Of a DNA stretch of 64,000 bases, positions 29,119-39,162 are shown piece by piece. The stretch comes from Alteromonas sp. ASW11-130 (GTDB taxonomy: Bacteria; Pseudomonadota; Gammaproteobacteria; Enterobacterales; Alteromonadaceae). The notes under the pieces were generated by a model that worked only from the letters and a program-made list of their open reading frames with translations, was not told the DNA's origin and ran no database searches. Position 1 is the stretch's first letter. Each line of letters opens with the position of its first letter. The stretch spans positions 327,703 to 391,702 of the forward strand of contig NZ_JAPFRE010000027.1 of NCBI RefSeq assembly GCF_026183735.1, written 5' to 3'. The position numbers were made by a program, and so were the translations under genes.

Positions 29119-31158
29119 ATGAAAAATATCCTTCGTATTTCTATCGCTAGCGCATTTTTATCAATGAGTGTAGGAGCTGGTGCTACTACCAGTTCAGCAA
29201 CAGTTGATGAGCTCCCAATGCTTAAGCAGGAAACACAACATAGTGTTGCTGCTAAGCGAGTAAGCGCCTTATTTACCCGCGCTCACTATAAGGAAATTGC
29301 GTTGGATGATGCGCTTTCAACTAAAATATTTGACCGTTATTTACGTTCATTAGATCACAATAAGCAGATTTTCCTTCAATCAGATATTGAGAGGTTTGAA
29401 GCGTATCGTAATAAATTCGATGATGCACTCAGCAAAGGTAATCTTGATATAGCGTACGATATGTACAACCTTAATGCTGAGCGCCGAATAGATCGGTTCA
29501 AATATGCATTAAGTCTGCTTGAAACACCTTTTAATTTTGAAGAAGAAGGTGACAAGTTTTATTTTGATCGGGATGATGCGCAATGGCCTGAGTCACAAGA
29601 AGCAATCGATGAGTTGTGGCGTCAGCGAATTAAATATGATGCTTTGAACCTGATTCTTGCTGATAAATCGTGGGAAGAAGCAAAAGAACTTTTAACTAAA
29701 CGATATACCAGAGCCATAAAACGTCTACAGCAGGCTAAAAGCGAAGATGTTTTCCAAACGGTGATGAACTCGTTTGCCCGTAGCATCGAAGCGCATACCA
29801 GCTACCTTTCGCCGCGGAATGCGGAACGCTTTCAAATGGATATGAATTTGTCTTTTGAAGGCATAGGCGCTGTATTGCAAAGTGAAGAAGATTATACAGT
29901 CATAAAAAGTATCGTACCGGGCGGCCCCGCTGACCAGTCAAATTCGCTTAAACCAGAAGACAAAATTATCGGTGTAGCTCAAAGCGACGATGAATTTGTT
30001 GATGTAATCGGTTGGAGATTGGATGAGGTTGTCGAGTTAATTAAGGGCCCGAAAGGTAGTACAGTGCGTTTGCAAGTACAAAAAGGGGCGACTGAAAGCA
30101 AAACTATGTCTGTGGTTAGCTTGACTCGTGACAAGATTAAGCTTGAAGACAGAGCTGCCAAATCAGAAGTTTTTGTACCCGATTCTGGCGTGCACCAAGG
30201 TGAAAAGTTAGGGGTAATTACTATTCCTAGCTTCTATAACAATCTTCATGCTGACGTTAAGAAAGAAATTGACGCACTTAAAGCACAAGGTGTTAAAGGG
30301 GTAATAGTGGATTTGCGAGGTAACGGTGGAGGTTCATTAACCGAAGCTACGCTTCTATCTGGCTTATTTATTGAAAAAGGGCCGGTTGTACAAATTCGCT
30401 ATGGTGAAGGGAAAGTGTCGGTAAATAGAGATACTGATGGTTTAGTTGCCTATGATGGTCCCCTCACAGTATTAGTTGACCGATATAGTGCCTCTGCTTC
30501 AGAAATTTTCGCAGCGGCTATGCAAGATTATAATCGCGGTATTGTAATCGGTGAGCAAACCTTTGGTAAAGGGACGGTGCAACAACATCGTGGCTTGGGT
30601 CGTATTTATGATTTGTACGACAACCCGTTGGGAAGCGTACAGTTTACGATAGCAAAATTTTATCGTATCAATGGGGGGAGTACTCAGCACAAGGGTGTAG
30701 TTCCAGATATTTTGTTCCCATCCCCTATTAATCCGGCTGACTGGGGTGAAAGTCAGGAAGAAAATGCACTGCCTTGGGATAGCATTAACCGTGCAAACTA
30801 TACGACTTTTTCTGACAGCCAAAGCGCAATTGATGTATTGACAGCCAAGCACAATGCGCGAATTATGCAGGATCCCGAATTTACTTATATTCAGGAAGAT
30901 ATTTCAGAATATAACAAAAACAAGGACCGCAATTATATTTCTTTAGTTAAGTCAGAGCGTATTGCTGAGAAAACTGAAGCGGAAGAAAAGCAACTAAAAC
31001 GTACTAATGAGCGATTAGCCCGTTTGGGTAAAGATCCAGTCAAATCGTTGGATGATTTGCCCGATGAGTTGGATGAAATCGATCCGCTACTTACCGAAGC
31101 GGCAAATATCACGTATGATATGCTCAACACTGGCAAATACGCGATTACCCATAATTAA
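29119..31158 (+). CDS. prc: Carboxy-terminal-processing (tail-specific) protease Prc
   Basis: Periplasmic protease that degrades ssrA-tagged proteins and matures or removes envelope proteins, including penicillin-binding protein 3 in E. coli. The 679-residue chain has a signal peptide (about 1-22), an N-terminal helical domain (about 40-210), a PDZ domain (about 235-325; GIGAVLQSEEDYTVIKSIVPGG) and the S41 protease core. The core shows GVIVDLRGNGGGS, the catalytic Ser in SASASEIFAAAMQDY and the Lys in GEQTFGKGTVQ. A C-terminal DUF3340-like region follows. It lies one base after proQ and is followed by a strong terminator, so it ends the msrC-proQ-prc run. Confidence 0.95.
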   Translation: MKNILRISIASAFLSMSVGAGATTSSATVDELPMLKQETQHSVAAKRVSALFTRAHYKEIALDDALSTKIFDRYLRSLDHNKQIFLQSDIERFEAYRNKFDDALSKGNLDIAYDMYNLNAERRIDRFKYALSLLETPFNFEEEGDKFYFDRDDAQWPESQEAIDELWRQRIKYDALNLILADKSWEEAKELLTKRYTRAIKRLQQAKSEDVFQTVMNSFARSIEAHTSYLSPRNAERFQMDMNLSFEGIGAVLQSEEDYTVIKSIVPGGPADQSNSLKPEDKIIGVAQSDDEFVDVIGWRLDEVVELIKGPKGSTVRLQVQKGATESKTMSVVSLTRDKIKLEDRAAKSEVFVPDSGVHQGEKLGVITIPSFYNNLHADVKKEIDALKAQGVKGVIVDLRGNGGGSLTEATLLSGLFIEKGPVVQIRYGEGKVSVNRDTDGLVAYDGPLTVLVDRYSASASEIFAAAMQDYNRGIVIGEQTFGKGTVQQHRGLGRIYDLYDNPLGSVQFTIAKFYRINGGSTQHKGVVPDILFPSPINPADWGESQEENALPWDSINRANYTTFSDSQSAIDVLTAKHNARIMQDPEFTYIQEDISEYNKNKDRNYISLVKSERIAEKTEAEEKQLKRTNERLARLGKDPVKSLDDLPDELDEIDPLLTEAANITYDMLNTGKYAITHN

Positions 31159-31172
31159 AAAGCGTTTTTTGG

Positions 31173-31208
31173 AAAAGAGGCTGGTGCAATAACCAGCCTC
31201 TTTTTTTT
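31173..31208 (+). terminator. Rho-independent terminator of the proQ-prc run
   Basis: A stem of at least 9 bp (GAGGCTGGT / ACCAGCCTC, extendable with A-T pairs), a 6-base loop and a run of eight or more T residues. Confidence 0.9.
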
Positions 31209-31252
31209 GTCTGCCAGAAATAATAATAAACAAAGATTCAGGGACTACACGT

Positions 31253-32587
31253 ATGGCATCACGAGGTGAATTCTCTTCACGTATTGGTTTTATATTAGCG
31301 GCCGCCGGTTCAGCGGTTGGGCTTGGTAATATATGGGGCTTTCCAACGCAGGTTGCCAGTAATGGTGGCGCTGCATTCGTACTAGTTTATTTGCTTCTCG
31401 CATTTGTTCTTGCTTATCCGGTATTGATGGCAGAGCTTATTATCGGCCGTGCGAACCGCTCAAATATGGTTGATGCGTTGGGTAAAATTTCAGGGAATGC
31501 CATTGGTCGAACAGTTGGTATCTGGGGCGGCATAACCGTTTCGCTGATACTCGCATTCTATGCCATCGTTGGAGGCTGGATGATTGCCTATTTCGGCGAG
31601 TCAGCATCGAATATTGTTGGTAGCGAAACAATCTCTAATTGGTTGGTTTCATTTTCCATCCCGCGTAACCTCATTTTCTGTGCATTGTTTCTTAGCCTTA
31701 CCGCTATGATTGTTCTCGGCGGGGTGAAGGCCGGTATTGAAAAGTGGTCAGTCAGACTGATGCCTACACTCGTTGTTATCATTTTATTGCTTATTATCTA
31801 TGTAAGTTTTCAGCCCGGTGCCACCGATGGCTGGAGTGCCTATCTGGTACCTGACTTTAGTCGTGTATTGGAGCCTGATTTACTTATCAGTGCCATGGGA
31901 CAGGCATTTTTCTCAATGTCGCTAGGGGTAGGGACGATGCTCGTATATGGATCTTACCTTAATAAACACGAAAATCTTCCCACCATTGGTGCTTCGGTGG
32001 CTTTGGTAGATATTGGCGTGGCTATCATTGCGGGTATGTTAATTATTCCGGCGATGTACGTAGCATTAAACAATGGTGTGGAAATATTTACTACAGAAGG
32101 TGTGCTAATTGAAGGCGACCAACTTATATTTACCGTGCTCCCAGCCTTATTTGATTCTATAGCAAGTGTTGGCGTTTTCGTTGCCTTCGCATTTTTTGCC
32201 TTAATGGTAATCGCAGCTGTCACATCTTCCATTTCTATGCTTGAAGTACCTGTTGCTTACTTAGTTGAAAGTAAAGGGATAGCCCGTAATAAAGCCGTTT
32301 GGCTAATGACCTTAGTAATATTTTGCGCTAGCTCTATTATTATTTTCAATTTCGAGCGTTTATTTGGTTTCGTCATCGCGTTGACTACCCAATACAGTCA
32401 ACCACTATTGGGCTTGGTATTGTGTATATTTGCTGGTTGGGTCTGGCGTCGGGACAATATTTTAGCTGAACTAAAGGAAGGTAATGCGCAAGCTGAACAT
32501 ACTGTGTTCTGGAAAATATGGCCTTGGTATGTCCGTTTTGTATGTCCTGTGGTTATTGCCTTTATGTTTTACCGCTCTATTGCGTAG
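31253..32587 (+). CDS. Sodium-dependent transporter of the NSS (SNF) family
   Basis: A 444-residue inner-membrane symporter with about 11-12 helices, homologous to LeuT and MhsT-type amino-acid transporters. The family hallmark in helix 1 is clear: RIGFILAAAGSAVGLGNIWGFP, whose unwound segment binds Na+ and substrate, and it is followed by NGGAAFVLVYL. The substrate is probably an amino acid or related amine, which cannot be specified. An NhaC-type antiporter starts 14 bases downstream and pepN follows, so all three may form one unit joining Na+ cycling with amino-acid supply. Confidence 0.9.
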   Translation: MASRGEFSSRIGFILAAAGSAVGLGNIWGFPTQVASNGGAAFVLVYLLLAFVLAYPVLMAELIIGRANRSNMVDALGKISGNAIGRTVGIWGGITVSLILAFYAIVGGWMIAYFGESASNIVGSETISNWLVSFSIPRNLIFCALFLSLTAMIVLGGVKAGIEKWSVRLMPTLVVIILLLIIYVSFQPGATDGWSAYLVPDFSRVLEPDLLISAMGQAFFSMSLGVGTMLVYGSYLNKHENLPTIGASVALVDIGVAIIAGMLIIPAMYVALNNGVEIFTTEGVLIEGDQLIFTVLPALFDSIASVGVFVAFAFFALMVIAAVTSSISMLEVPVAYLVESKGIARNKAVWLMTLVIFCASSIIIFNFERLFGFVIALTTQYSQPLLGLVLCIFAGWVWRRDNILAELKEGNAQAEHTVFWKIWPWYVRFVCPVVIAFMFYRSIA

Positions 32588-32601
32588 TTAGAGATTTAGA
32601 A

Positions 32602-34074
32602 ATGAAAAAAGAATTAAAAACGCCTTCGTTATTCGACGCGCTTTTTCCGATAGTTGTCCTCGTAATCATGATGGGTGCAGCAGTTTATCTCTTCGGTGAC
32701 GCTTCGTCGTATGGTCCCAACCAAATAGCTTTATTACTGGGAACAGGAATTGCGGCCGTTATCGGAATGAAAAATGGCTTGAGCTGGCAGGAAATCGAAA
32801 AGGGCATTGTAAAGGGCATTTCCATGGCATTGGGGGCCTGTTTGATATTATTGGCGGTCGGCTCTCTAATAGGGACATGGATGCTAGCAGGAACAGTTCC
32901 TACACTTATCTATTACGGTTTAGAGCTACTGAACCCTTCATTTTTTTATGCGGCTACCTGTTTGATCTGTGCAGTCGTGGCAATGAGTATAGGCAGCTCC
33001 TGGACTACAGCTGCTACAGTAGGTGTGGCTCTAATGGGCGTAGCGACAGGTATGGAAATGTCTGCAGCTATAACAGCCGGTGCCGTTATTTCTGGAGCAT
33101 ATTTTGGAGATAAAATATCCCCTCTTTCTGAAACCACGAATCTCGCCCCTGCTGTTGCAGGTACCGATTTATTCGAACACATCCGATATATGCTTTGGAC
33201 AACAATTCCGAGCTTTGTATTGGCATTGATCTTATTTCTTATTCTAGGGTTCTCTGAAAGCGGTAATGCATCTGTTGAAAAGATCGAATATATGCAATCG
33301 CTGTTACAAGAATCGTTTGCTTTAGGCTGGCATCTACTTATTCCCTTAGTAGTACTGTTAACCTTGGCAATTAAAAAGATGCCCGCTTTCCCCGCGGTGT
33401 CTATCGGAGCAATTTTAGGCGGCATATGGGCAATGTTATTTCAAAGTGATGTCATCTTGGGAATGATACAAAATGGGGACAGCAGCGTTGTCGGCACAAT
33501 TAAAATTGTGTGGGCAGCCTTTTTTGATGGCGTAAGCTTTTCTACACCAGATGAAAACCTAAATAGTCTGTTGAGCAGGGGAGGCATGTCTTCTATGCTC
33601 AATACCATTTGGTTAATTATATGTGCCTTGTCGTTTGGAGCGGTATTAGAAAAAGCAGGTTTATTAAAACGAGCTGTTAACGCAATTTTGTCAGGTGCAA
33701 AATCCGCTGGCGATATGATCAGTCGCACTATACTAACCTGTATTGGTACAAACTTGATCACCGCAGACCAGTATATGGCGATCGTAATGCCTGGTAGAAT
33801 GTACAAAGAAGAATTCGAGAAACGTGGATTGCACCAACTCAATTTGTCTCGAAGTCTGGAAGATGGCGGCACGCTAACTTCACCGCTTATCCCATGGAAT
33901 ACTTGCGGCGCGTATATGCATGGCGTGCTGGCCGTACACCCGTTTGAATATATTTTTTATGCGTTCTTTAACGTGATCAACCCCATACTGGCAATCATCT
34001 ATGCTTATCTTGGGGTGAAAATATTGAAACTAACGCCTCCTTTCCATGCCAATTCAAAGGAGCAACAATCGTAA
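32602..34074 (+). CDS. Na+/H+ antiporter, NhaC family
   Basis: A 490-residue integral membrane protein with about 11-12 helices. The family's conserved blocks are present: SLFDALFPIVVLV at the N-terminus, SIGSSWTTAATVGVALMG, GAYFGDKISPLSETTNLAPA in the middle, and ADQYMAIVMPGRMYKEEF with SRSLEDGGTLTSPLIPWNTCGAYM near the C-terminus. It probably exports Na+ in exchange for H+. Related proteins exchange malate or lactate, so ion specificity is an inference. I place the start at 32602 (MKKELKTPS), 14 bases after the NSS stop codon; longer readings would overlap that gene with an unlikely cysteine-rich N-terminus. pepN starts 18 bases downstream. Confidence 0.9.
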   Translation: MKKELKTPSLFDALFPIVVLVIMMGAAVYLFGDASSYGPNQIALLLGTGIAAVIGMKNGLSWQEIEKGIVKGISMALGACLILLAVGSLIGTWMLAGTVPTLIYYGLELLNPSFFYAATCLICAVVAMSIGSSWTTAATVGVALMGVATGMEMSAAITAGAVISGAYFGDKISPLSETTNLAPAVAGTDLFEHIRYMLWTTIPSFVLALILFLILGFSESGNASVEKIEYMQSLLQESFALGWHLLIPLVVLLTLAIKKMPAFPAVSIGAILGGIWAMLFQSDVILGMIQNGDSSVVGTIKIVWAAFFDGVSFSTPDENLNSLLSRGGMSSMLNTIWLIICALSFGAVLEKAGLLKRAVNAILSGAKSAGDMISRTILTCIGTNLITADQYMAIVMPGRMYKEEFEKRGLHQLNLSRSLEDGGTLTSPLIPWNTCGAYMHGVLAVHPFEYIFYAFFNVINPILAIIYAYLGVKILKLTPPFHANSKEQQS

Positions 34075-34092
34075 TAAATTTCAGGAGGTTAC

Positions 34093-36684
34093 ATGAGTAT
34101 ACAGGTAAAACGTAGAGCGGATTATCGGCCGCCTGCCTTTTTAGTCACCAATGTTGAGTTAACCATTCACTTGCACCCAGAGTCTACACGGGTGCACAGT
34201 GTGCTTAAACTCAAGCGGAATGGATCTCACCAAGAAGACCTGGTGTTAAATGGTGAGCACCTAAATCTAGTAGAGCTTTCTATCGATGGGAAAACGAACT
34301 GTGATTATGAAGTCACCGATAGTTCGCTAATTATCCCCGGTGTAGGCAATGAGTTTACGGTTTCAACCCTTTGTACGATTGCTCCTGAAGCGAATAAAGC
34401 ACTGGAAGGTTTGTACCTTTCAAATGGTGTTTACTGCACCCAATGCGAGGCGGAAGGGTTTCGGCGGATAACGTACTTTCTGGACAGGCCTGATGTTCTT
34501 GCGAAATATCGTGTTACCGTTCATGGTGATAGCGCTTCGCTGCCCACCTTACTTTCAAACGGTAATCCTATAGATAAGGGACAAAATGAGGACGGTACAC
34601 ATTGGGTAACATGGGAAGACCCGCATCCAAAGCCCAGTTACTTATTTGCGCTGGTTGCTGGGGATTTTGACCTCCTAGAAGATAGTTTTGTCACTGCAAG
34701 CGGGAAACAGGTTGCGCTTGAACTCTATGTAGATAAAGGTAAACGTGATCGAGGCCAGTTTGCTTTAGACTCATTAAAAAGAGCGATGAAATGGGAAGAG
34801 GAAGTATACGGACTGGAATATGATTTGGACATATACATGGTTGTCGCGGTTGACTTTTTCAACATGGGAGCGATGGAGAATAAAGGACTTAACGTATTCA
34901 ACAGTAAATTTGTGTTAGCCAATCCGGAAACCGCAACCGATGAAGATTTTTTTAACGTTGAATCTGTTATCGCCCATGAGTATTTTCATAACTGGACTGG
35001 CAATCGCGTTACCTGCAGAGATTGGTTTCAATTAAGTCTAAAGGAAGGCCTTACAGTATTTCGTGATCAGCAATTCAGTGCTGACATGACATCTGAACTG
35101 AGTAATCGAATTAAACATGTGAAGGTGATGCGAGAGCATCAATTCGCCGAAGATGCGAGTGCGATGAGCCATCCTATACGTCCAGATGAAGTTATTGAAA
35201 TGAATAACTTCTATACAGTGACAGTGTATGACAAAGGTGCGGAAGTAATCCGAATGATGCATACCTTGTTAGGAGAAGACAGGTTTAGAGCGGGAATGGA
35301 CGAGTATTTTAAACGCTACGATGGCCAAGCAGTCACATGTGATGATTTTGTCTACGCCATGCAATCAGTAACTGATTTGGATTTAACTCACTTTGCTAAA
35401 TGGTATAGCCAGTCAGGGACACCTGAAATTACTGTTTCAAGAAAACAGAAAGGGGACAAGACATTAATCACAGTCTCACAATACACGCCCCCAACTGCTG
35501 ATCAAAAAGAAAAAACAGAGTTGTTCATTCCATTAGGTTTTTCTTGCATTGATTCGGATGGTAATCACTATCAGGACGATAGTGGAACAGTTTCTCACGG
35601 TATGCTTCTCCTGGATAAAAAAAACGTTACACTTTCATTTGAGAACAACGGCAAAGAGCTTCTACCCATTTTATTAGCGAAGTTCTCTGCACCCGTAAGA
35701 ATCAAACAATCGCTTAGCAGTACAGAATTACTTTCCACGTTTTTATATGCGCCTGATCAATTCAATCGGTGGGATGCGTTACAGCAATTATACGACTGGT
35801 GTGTTTCACAATATGAAGCTAATCGAATAATTGATGAATCTATGTGGGATGGATTAAAAGCGGCCCTGGCATCTGAAAAAACAAACTATGAATTACTCAG
35901 TGAATGCTTGGTTATTCCTAGTTTCGAAACCTTGTGCCAAACTAGAACTAACATTCATGTCGGAAATTTATATGCAGCACGACAGAACTTTGCAAAAGAT
36001 TTTGTTAACAACTTGCAAAATGAATTGCACGAAATTTATGAATCCATTCAACTGCGCGATTATCAGTATCAACAACAAGATGTTATCGCCAGACGCTGTA
36101 AAAATGTATTGCTAAACCATTTAGCAAAACTAGAACAAAACGCTGAGTTAGTAAACAACCATTTCCACCACTCTGACAATATGACAAATACGCTTGGTGC
36201 TTTAAAAGCCGCGCAACAGACTAGTAGTGCGCTATTTCACAAACTTATGGATACGTTTGGCGAGCGCTGGAAGAATGACCCATTAGTATTGGACAAGTGG
36301 TTTTCTTTGCATGCCACTACAGATCGAGCTGACATACTTTCGCATCTGACAATGTTACAATCCCATCCACAATTCAGTATTGAAAATCCAAATCGAGTAC
36401 GTTCGTTAATCGGAAGTTTTGCTTTTTATAATACCAGCGGATTTCATGCACTGGACGGCAGTGGTTATCGTTTTTTAACTGACTATTTGCTAAAGCTGGA
36501 TGCAAGCAACCCACAAGTAGCAGCGCGATTAGTAACGCCGCTGACACAATGGCAACGATTTGACATACATCATCAGGACAAGATGAAAATGCAGCTGGCG
36601 CGTCTTCTTGAGCATGACGGCCTGAGTAGAGACGTTTATGAAAAAGTAAGTAAGAGCCTTGCTTATGAATCAAAAGTTAATTAA
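34093..36684 (+). CDS. pepN: Aminopeptidase N
   Basis: Broad-specificity zinc aminopeptidase of family M1 that completes intracellular peptide degradation. The 863-residue protein has the N-terminal beta domain, the catalytic domain with GAMEN at 259-263 (substrate N-terminus recognition) and the zinc site HEYFHNWTGNR starting at His295, with Glu further on in KEGLTVFRDQ, and the C-terminal DUF3458 regions. Length is normal for gammaproteobacterial PepN. There is no signal peptide, so it acts in the cytoplasm. A strong AGGAGG site precedes the ATG. Its 3' end overlaps the start of the next small gene by 20 bases. Confidence 0.96.
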   Translation: MSIQVKRRADYRPPAFLVTNVELTIHLHPESTRVHSVLKLKRNGSHQEDLVLNGEHLNLVELSIDGKTNCDYEVTDSSLIIPGVGNEFTVSTLCTIAPEANKALEGLYLSNGVYCTQCEAEGFRRITYFLDRPDVLAKYRVTVHGDSASLPTLLSNGNPIDKGQNEDGTHWVTWEDPHPKPSYLFALVAGDFDLLEDSFVTASGKQVALELYVDKGKRDRGQFALDSLKRAMKWEEEVYGLEYDLDIYMVVAVDFFNMGAMENKGLNVFNSKFVLANPETATDEDFFNVESVIAHEYFHNWTGNRVTCRDWFQLSLKEGLTVFRDQQFSADMTSELSNRIKHVKVMREHQFAEDASAMSHPIRPDEVIEMNNFYTVTVYDKGAEVIRMMHTLLGEDRFRAGMDEYFKRYDGQAVTCDDFVYAMQSVTDLDLTHFAKWYSQSGTPEITVSRKQKGDKTLITVSQYTPPTADQKEKTELFIPLGFSCIDSDGNHYQDDSGTVSHGMLLLDKKNVTLSFENNGKELLPILLAKFSAPVRIKQSLSSTELLSTFLYAPDQFNRWDALQQLYDWCVSQYEANRIIDESMWDGLKAALASEKTNYELLSECLVIPSFETLCQTRTNIHVGNLYAARQNFAKDFVNNLQNELHEIYESIQLRDYQYQQQDVIARRCKNVLLNHLAKLEQNAELVNNHFHHSDNMTNTLGALKAAQQTSSALFHKLMDTFGERWKNDPLVLDKWFSLHATTDRADILSHLTMLQSHPQFSIENPNRVRSLIGSFAFYNTSGFHALDGSGYRFLTDYLLKLDASNPQVAARLVTPLTQWQRFDIHHQDKMKMQLARLLEHDGLSRDVYEKVSKSLAYESKVN

Positions 36685-36907
36685 TGGTACCGTTTATTTT
36701 TTCTCTATTTCATTATCGTATGGAAAGTGTGAAGCGTTTTACCGTCCAGGAAATAATGCTGTTGTAGTAACGGCGGACTCCGGTCATAGAGTTCAAATTC
36801 CAACGGCAAGATTACGTACATTTATTACCAAACAGGGTATTCAGGGAAGATTCAGGATGATTATTAATAATAGCAACAAAATTGTTTCATTTGAGAAGAT
36901 AGGATAG
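36665..36907 (+). CDS. DUF2835 family small protein
   Basis: An 80-residue protein that resembles the uncharacterised DUF2835 family, with the pattern YFFSISLSY, YRPGNNAVVVTADSGHRVQIPTARLRTFIT and GIQGRFRM. It is predicted to be mostly beta-strand, without signal peptide or membrane segment. The ATG at 36665 lies inside the end of pepN, which implies translational coupling. An in-frame TTG at 36659 is a less likely start. The function is unknown; the family is often found near pepN. Confidence 0.75.
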   Translation: MNQKLINGTVYFFSISLSYGKCEAFYRPGNNAVVVTADSGHRVQIPTARLRTFITKQGIQGRFRMIINNSNKIVSFEKIG

Positions 36908-37090
36908 TGTCAACTTTGAATGTTTGAAATAAAGATAAAAAATAACTGATTGATACCTTTCATGTTATGTATTGAATAACTGGTACGATTAGTTCTTGCG
37001 ATTCCAGCGAAATGATGTAATCATTTTGTTAATCAATATGGTTGGTCTTTATGTCTTCGCTGTCAGCGTTGATTTAGGAGAATAAAAAAT

Positions 37091-39151
37091 ATGATAAACA
37101 GGCCTAGCGCATTTAAAAAGTCACCTATTGCCGCAGGAGTTATCGCCCTATTAGGCGCAGCTTCAATGCCAGCTCAAGCAGCTAACTGGCAATTTGGTGA
37201 TGTAAGTATTTCACTCGACTCGAGTTTCACTCTTGCAACCAGTATTCGTACGGAAGACAGGGACTATAGTTTAATCGGGAACAGTAACCACCCTCAATTT
37301 AACTGGCGCGGTTATAATGCTGCCACCAACGTTATATATCCAAGCGCCGACGTGTGGGCTAATTCAAACGGCGCATATTCTACCAATGGTGATTTAGGTA
37401 ACTTGGCGCACGATCCAGGTGATCCCTATTCAACTCAAGTTTCAGGCCTGCACGAGTTAGACGTTAACTTTGGCGACTACGGATTCTTTGCCAGTGGCTT
37501 TTGGTTCTACGATTTTGAACAAATGGACGGCGAACGTCCTTGGTCTAATCCTATAACCGGAAAACAGGTGGACCTATGTGATGATCCCGATGCGAAAGAG
37601 CTTCTTTGCCGGGATGCCCGCTTACTTGATGCATTTTTCTATGGTGATTGGTGGATAGGTAATAAACCACTTACCGTGCGTGTAGGTCAACAAGTTATCA
37701 GCTGGGGTGAAAGTACCTTTATCCAGCATGGAATCAATACAACCAATCCTATAGATGTAACGCGCGCTCGCGCCCCTGGCGCAGAGTTAAAAGAAGTGTT
37801 TATACCAGTTGGAATGGTTTTCGCCTCCTTAGGGTTAACCGACACGGTTAGTGTTTCAGGCTATTATCAATATGAGTGGGAACGCAGTTGGTTACCAGTA
37901 GCAGGCAGCTACTTTGCTACTAACGACTTTGCTGGCGAAGGTGGTCAGGCTAATAATGTGCAATTAGGTTTTACTGGTAATCCTGATATTGATTTAGATT
38001 TCCTTTTATCTTCATTAAATGATCTGGGCGCCGCACTTAATAAAGGAGCTGATCCTGCACAGATTTCAGAAGCTTATTTGGCATATCCAACTAAAGTAGC
38101 ATTGAGAGCTTATTCCGACGATGCACATAATGATGCTGACGATCAGGGTCAATACGGCTTACGTTTAAGTTGGTTCGCTGAAGCATTGAATGAATCTGAA
38201 TTGAGCTTCTATCATATTAATTACCACAGCCAGCGCCCATTAATTTCAGGGGTTACATCAAACTTCACTCCTGCAGCTATTCAGCGTGACTTGGGACGGT
38301 TGGCACAAGGTGTAGATCAATATAATGTGACCGAACTTGAAGCTTTCACCGAAGCACAGTTTTTCTACCCTGAAGACATCAAGCTTTATGGCTTCAGCTT
38401 TAATACTAACGTAGGGACTACTGCATTAGCGGGTGAAATTGCCTATCGTAAAGATGAGCCACTTCAGATTGATGATGTTGAATTGCTATATACCGCTATG
38501 CCAGAACAGTTAGCTAATGCAGGATTGCGTCCTGACCTTGAGGGTATTTCACAGCTAAATAACATTGGCCGCAATGTTGGACCGGGTCAGACTGCAGAAG
38601 GCTTCCTATTTTCTGATACGGTTCAAGCACAAATGACTCTTTCTCACGTATTCGGGCCCACACTGGGGTCTGATAACTTTATCCTGTTGGGCGAAGTAGG
38701 TTGGGTGAATGTTCTTGATTTCCCTGATCCAGACGTGATTCGTTTGAATGCACCTGGAACAGGTAGAACGCCTTCCCTTGAACCGACGCCGAGTGGTAAT
38801 CCACGTACTGGTCTGCATATTGGTCTGTCAAATGGGCCCGAAGAAAATCCTTTCGCAACGGATGATGCTTGGGGTTACCGCTTATTAGCTGTAGCAGACT
38901 ATAACAATGTATTTTCAGGTATTAACTTGCGTGCGCGTGCAACGTTTGCTCACGATGTGGATGGGACCACCCCCGATCCATTGTTCCTGTTTACTGAAGA
39001 TGTTAAGTCAGCTAGTGTGGGGCTAACGTTTGATTATTTAAGCAAATGGTCTGCAACTGCTTCATATAGTTCGTTCTGGGGTGGGATTGGTACGACCAAT
39101 GCGCTTGCAGATAGAGACTTTGTCTCATTTAACATCAAGTATTCAATTTAG
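37091..39151 (+). CDS. DUF1302 family outer-membrane protein
   Basis: A 686-residue exported protein with a signal peptide (about 1-30, cleavage after MPAQA). The mature part is rich in alternating hydrophobic beta-strands and aromatic residues and ends in a strand with IKYSI at the C-terminus, as expected for an outer-membrane beta-barrel. The pattern (GDVSISLDSSFTLATSIRTEDRDYSLIGN, VRVGQQVISWGESTFIQHGIN) is that of DUF1302. The family has no established activity but always travels with DUF1329 genes, here 11 bases downstream. I infer that it is the outer-membrane part of a transport or trafficking system for a hydrophobic cargo. The next two genes further on encode a propeller protein and an RND transporter. 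Confidence 0.85.
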   Translation: MINRPSAFKKSPIAAGVIALLGAASMPAQAANWQFGDVSISLDSSFTLATSIRTEDRDYSLIGNSNHPQFNWRGYNAATNVIYPSADVWANSNGAYSTNGDLGNLAHDPGDPYSTQVSGLHELDVNFGDYGFFASGFWFYDFEQMDGERPWSNPITGKQVDLCDDPDAKELLCRDARLLDAFFYGDWWIGNKPLTVRVGQQVISWGESTFIQHGINTTNPIDVTRARAPGAELKEVFIPVGMVFASLGLTDTVSVSGYYQYEWERSWLPVAGSYFATNDFAGEGGQANNVQLGFTGNPDIDLDFLLSSLNDLGAALNKGADPAQISEAYLAYPTKVALRAYSDDAHNDADDQGQYGLRLSWFAEALNESELSFYHINYHSQRPLISGVTSNFTPAAIQRDLGRLAQGVDQYNVTELEAFTEAQFFYPEDIKLYGFSFNTNVGTTALAGEIAYRKDEPLQIDDVELLYTAMPEQLANAGLRPDLEGISQLNNIGRNVGPGQTAEGFLFSDTVQAQMTLSHVFGPTLGSDNFILLGEVGWVNVLDFPDPDVIRLNAPGTGRTPSLEPTPSGNPRTGLHIGLSNGPEENPFATDDAWGYRLLAVADYNNVFSGINLRARATFAHDVDGTTPDPLFLFTEDVKSASVGLTFDYLSKWSATASYSSFWGGIGTTNALADRDFVSFNIKYSI

Positions 39152-39162
39152 AGGTGTCTAAG

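Noticed and set aside
32946..33425. 159-codon open frame on the minus strand
   Set aside because: It lies wholly inside the well-supported NhaC-type antiporter gene, has no ribosome-binding site and no recognisable protein pattern. It is an antisense shadow.
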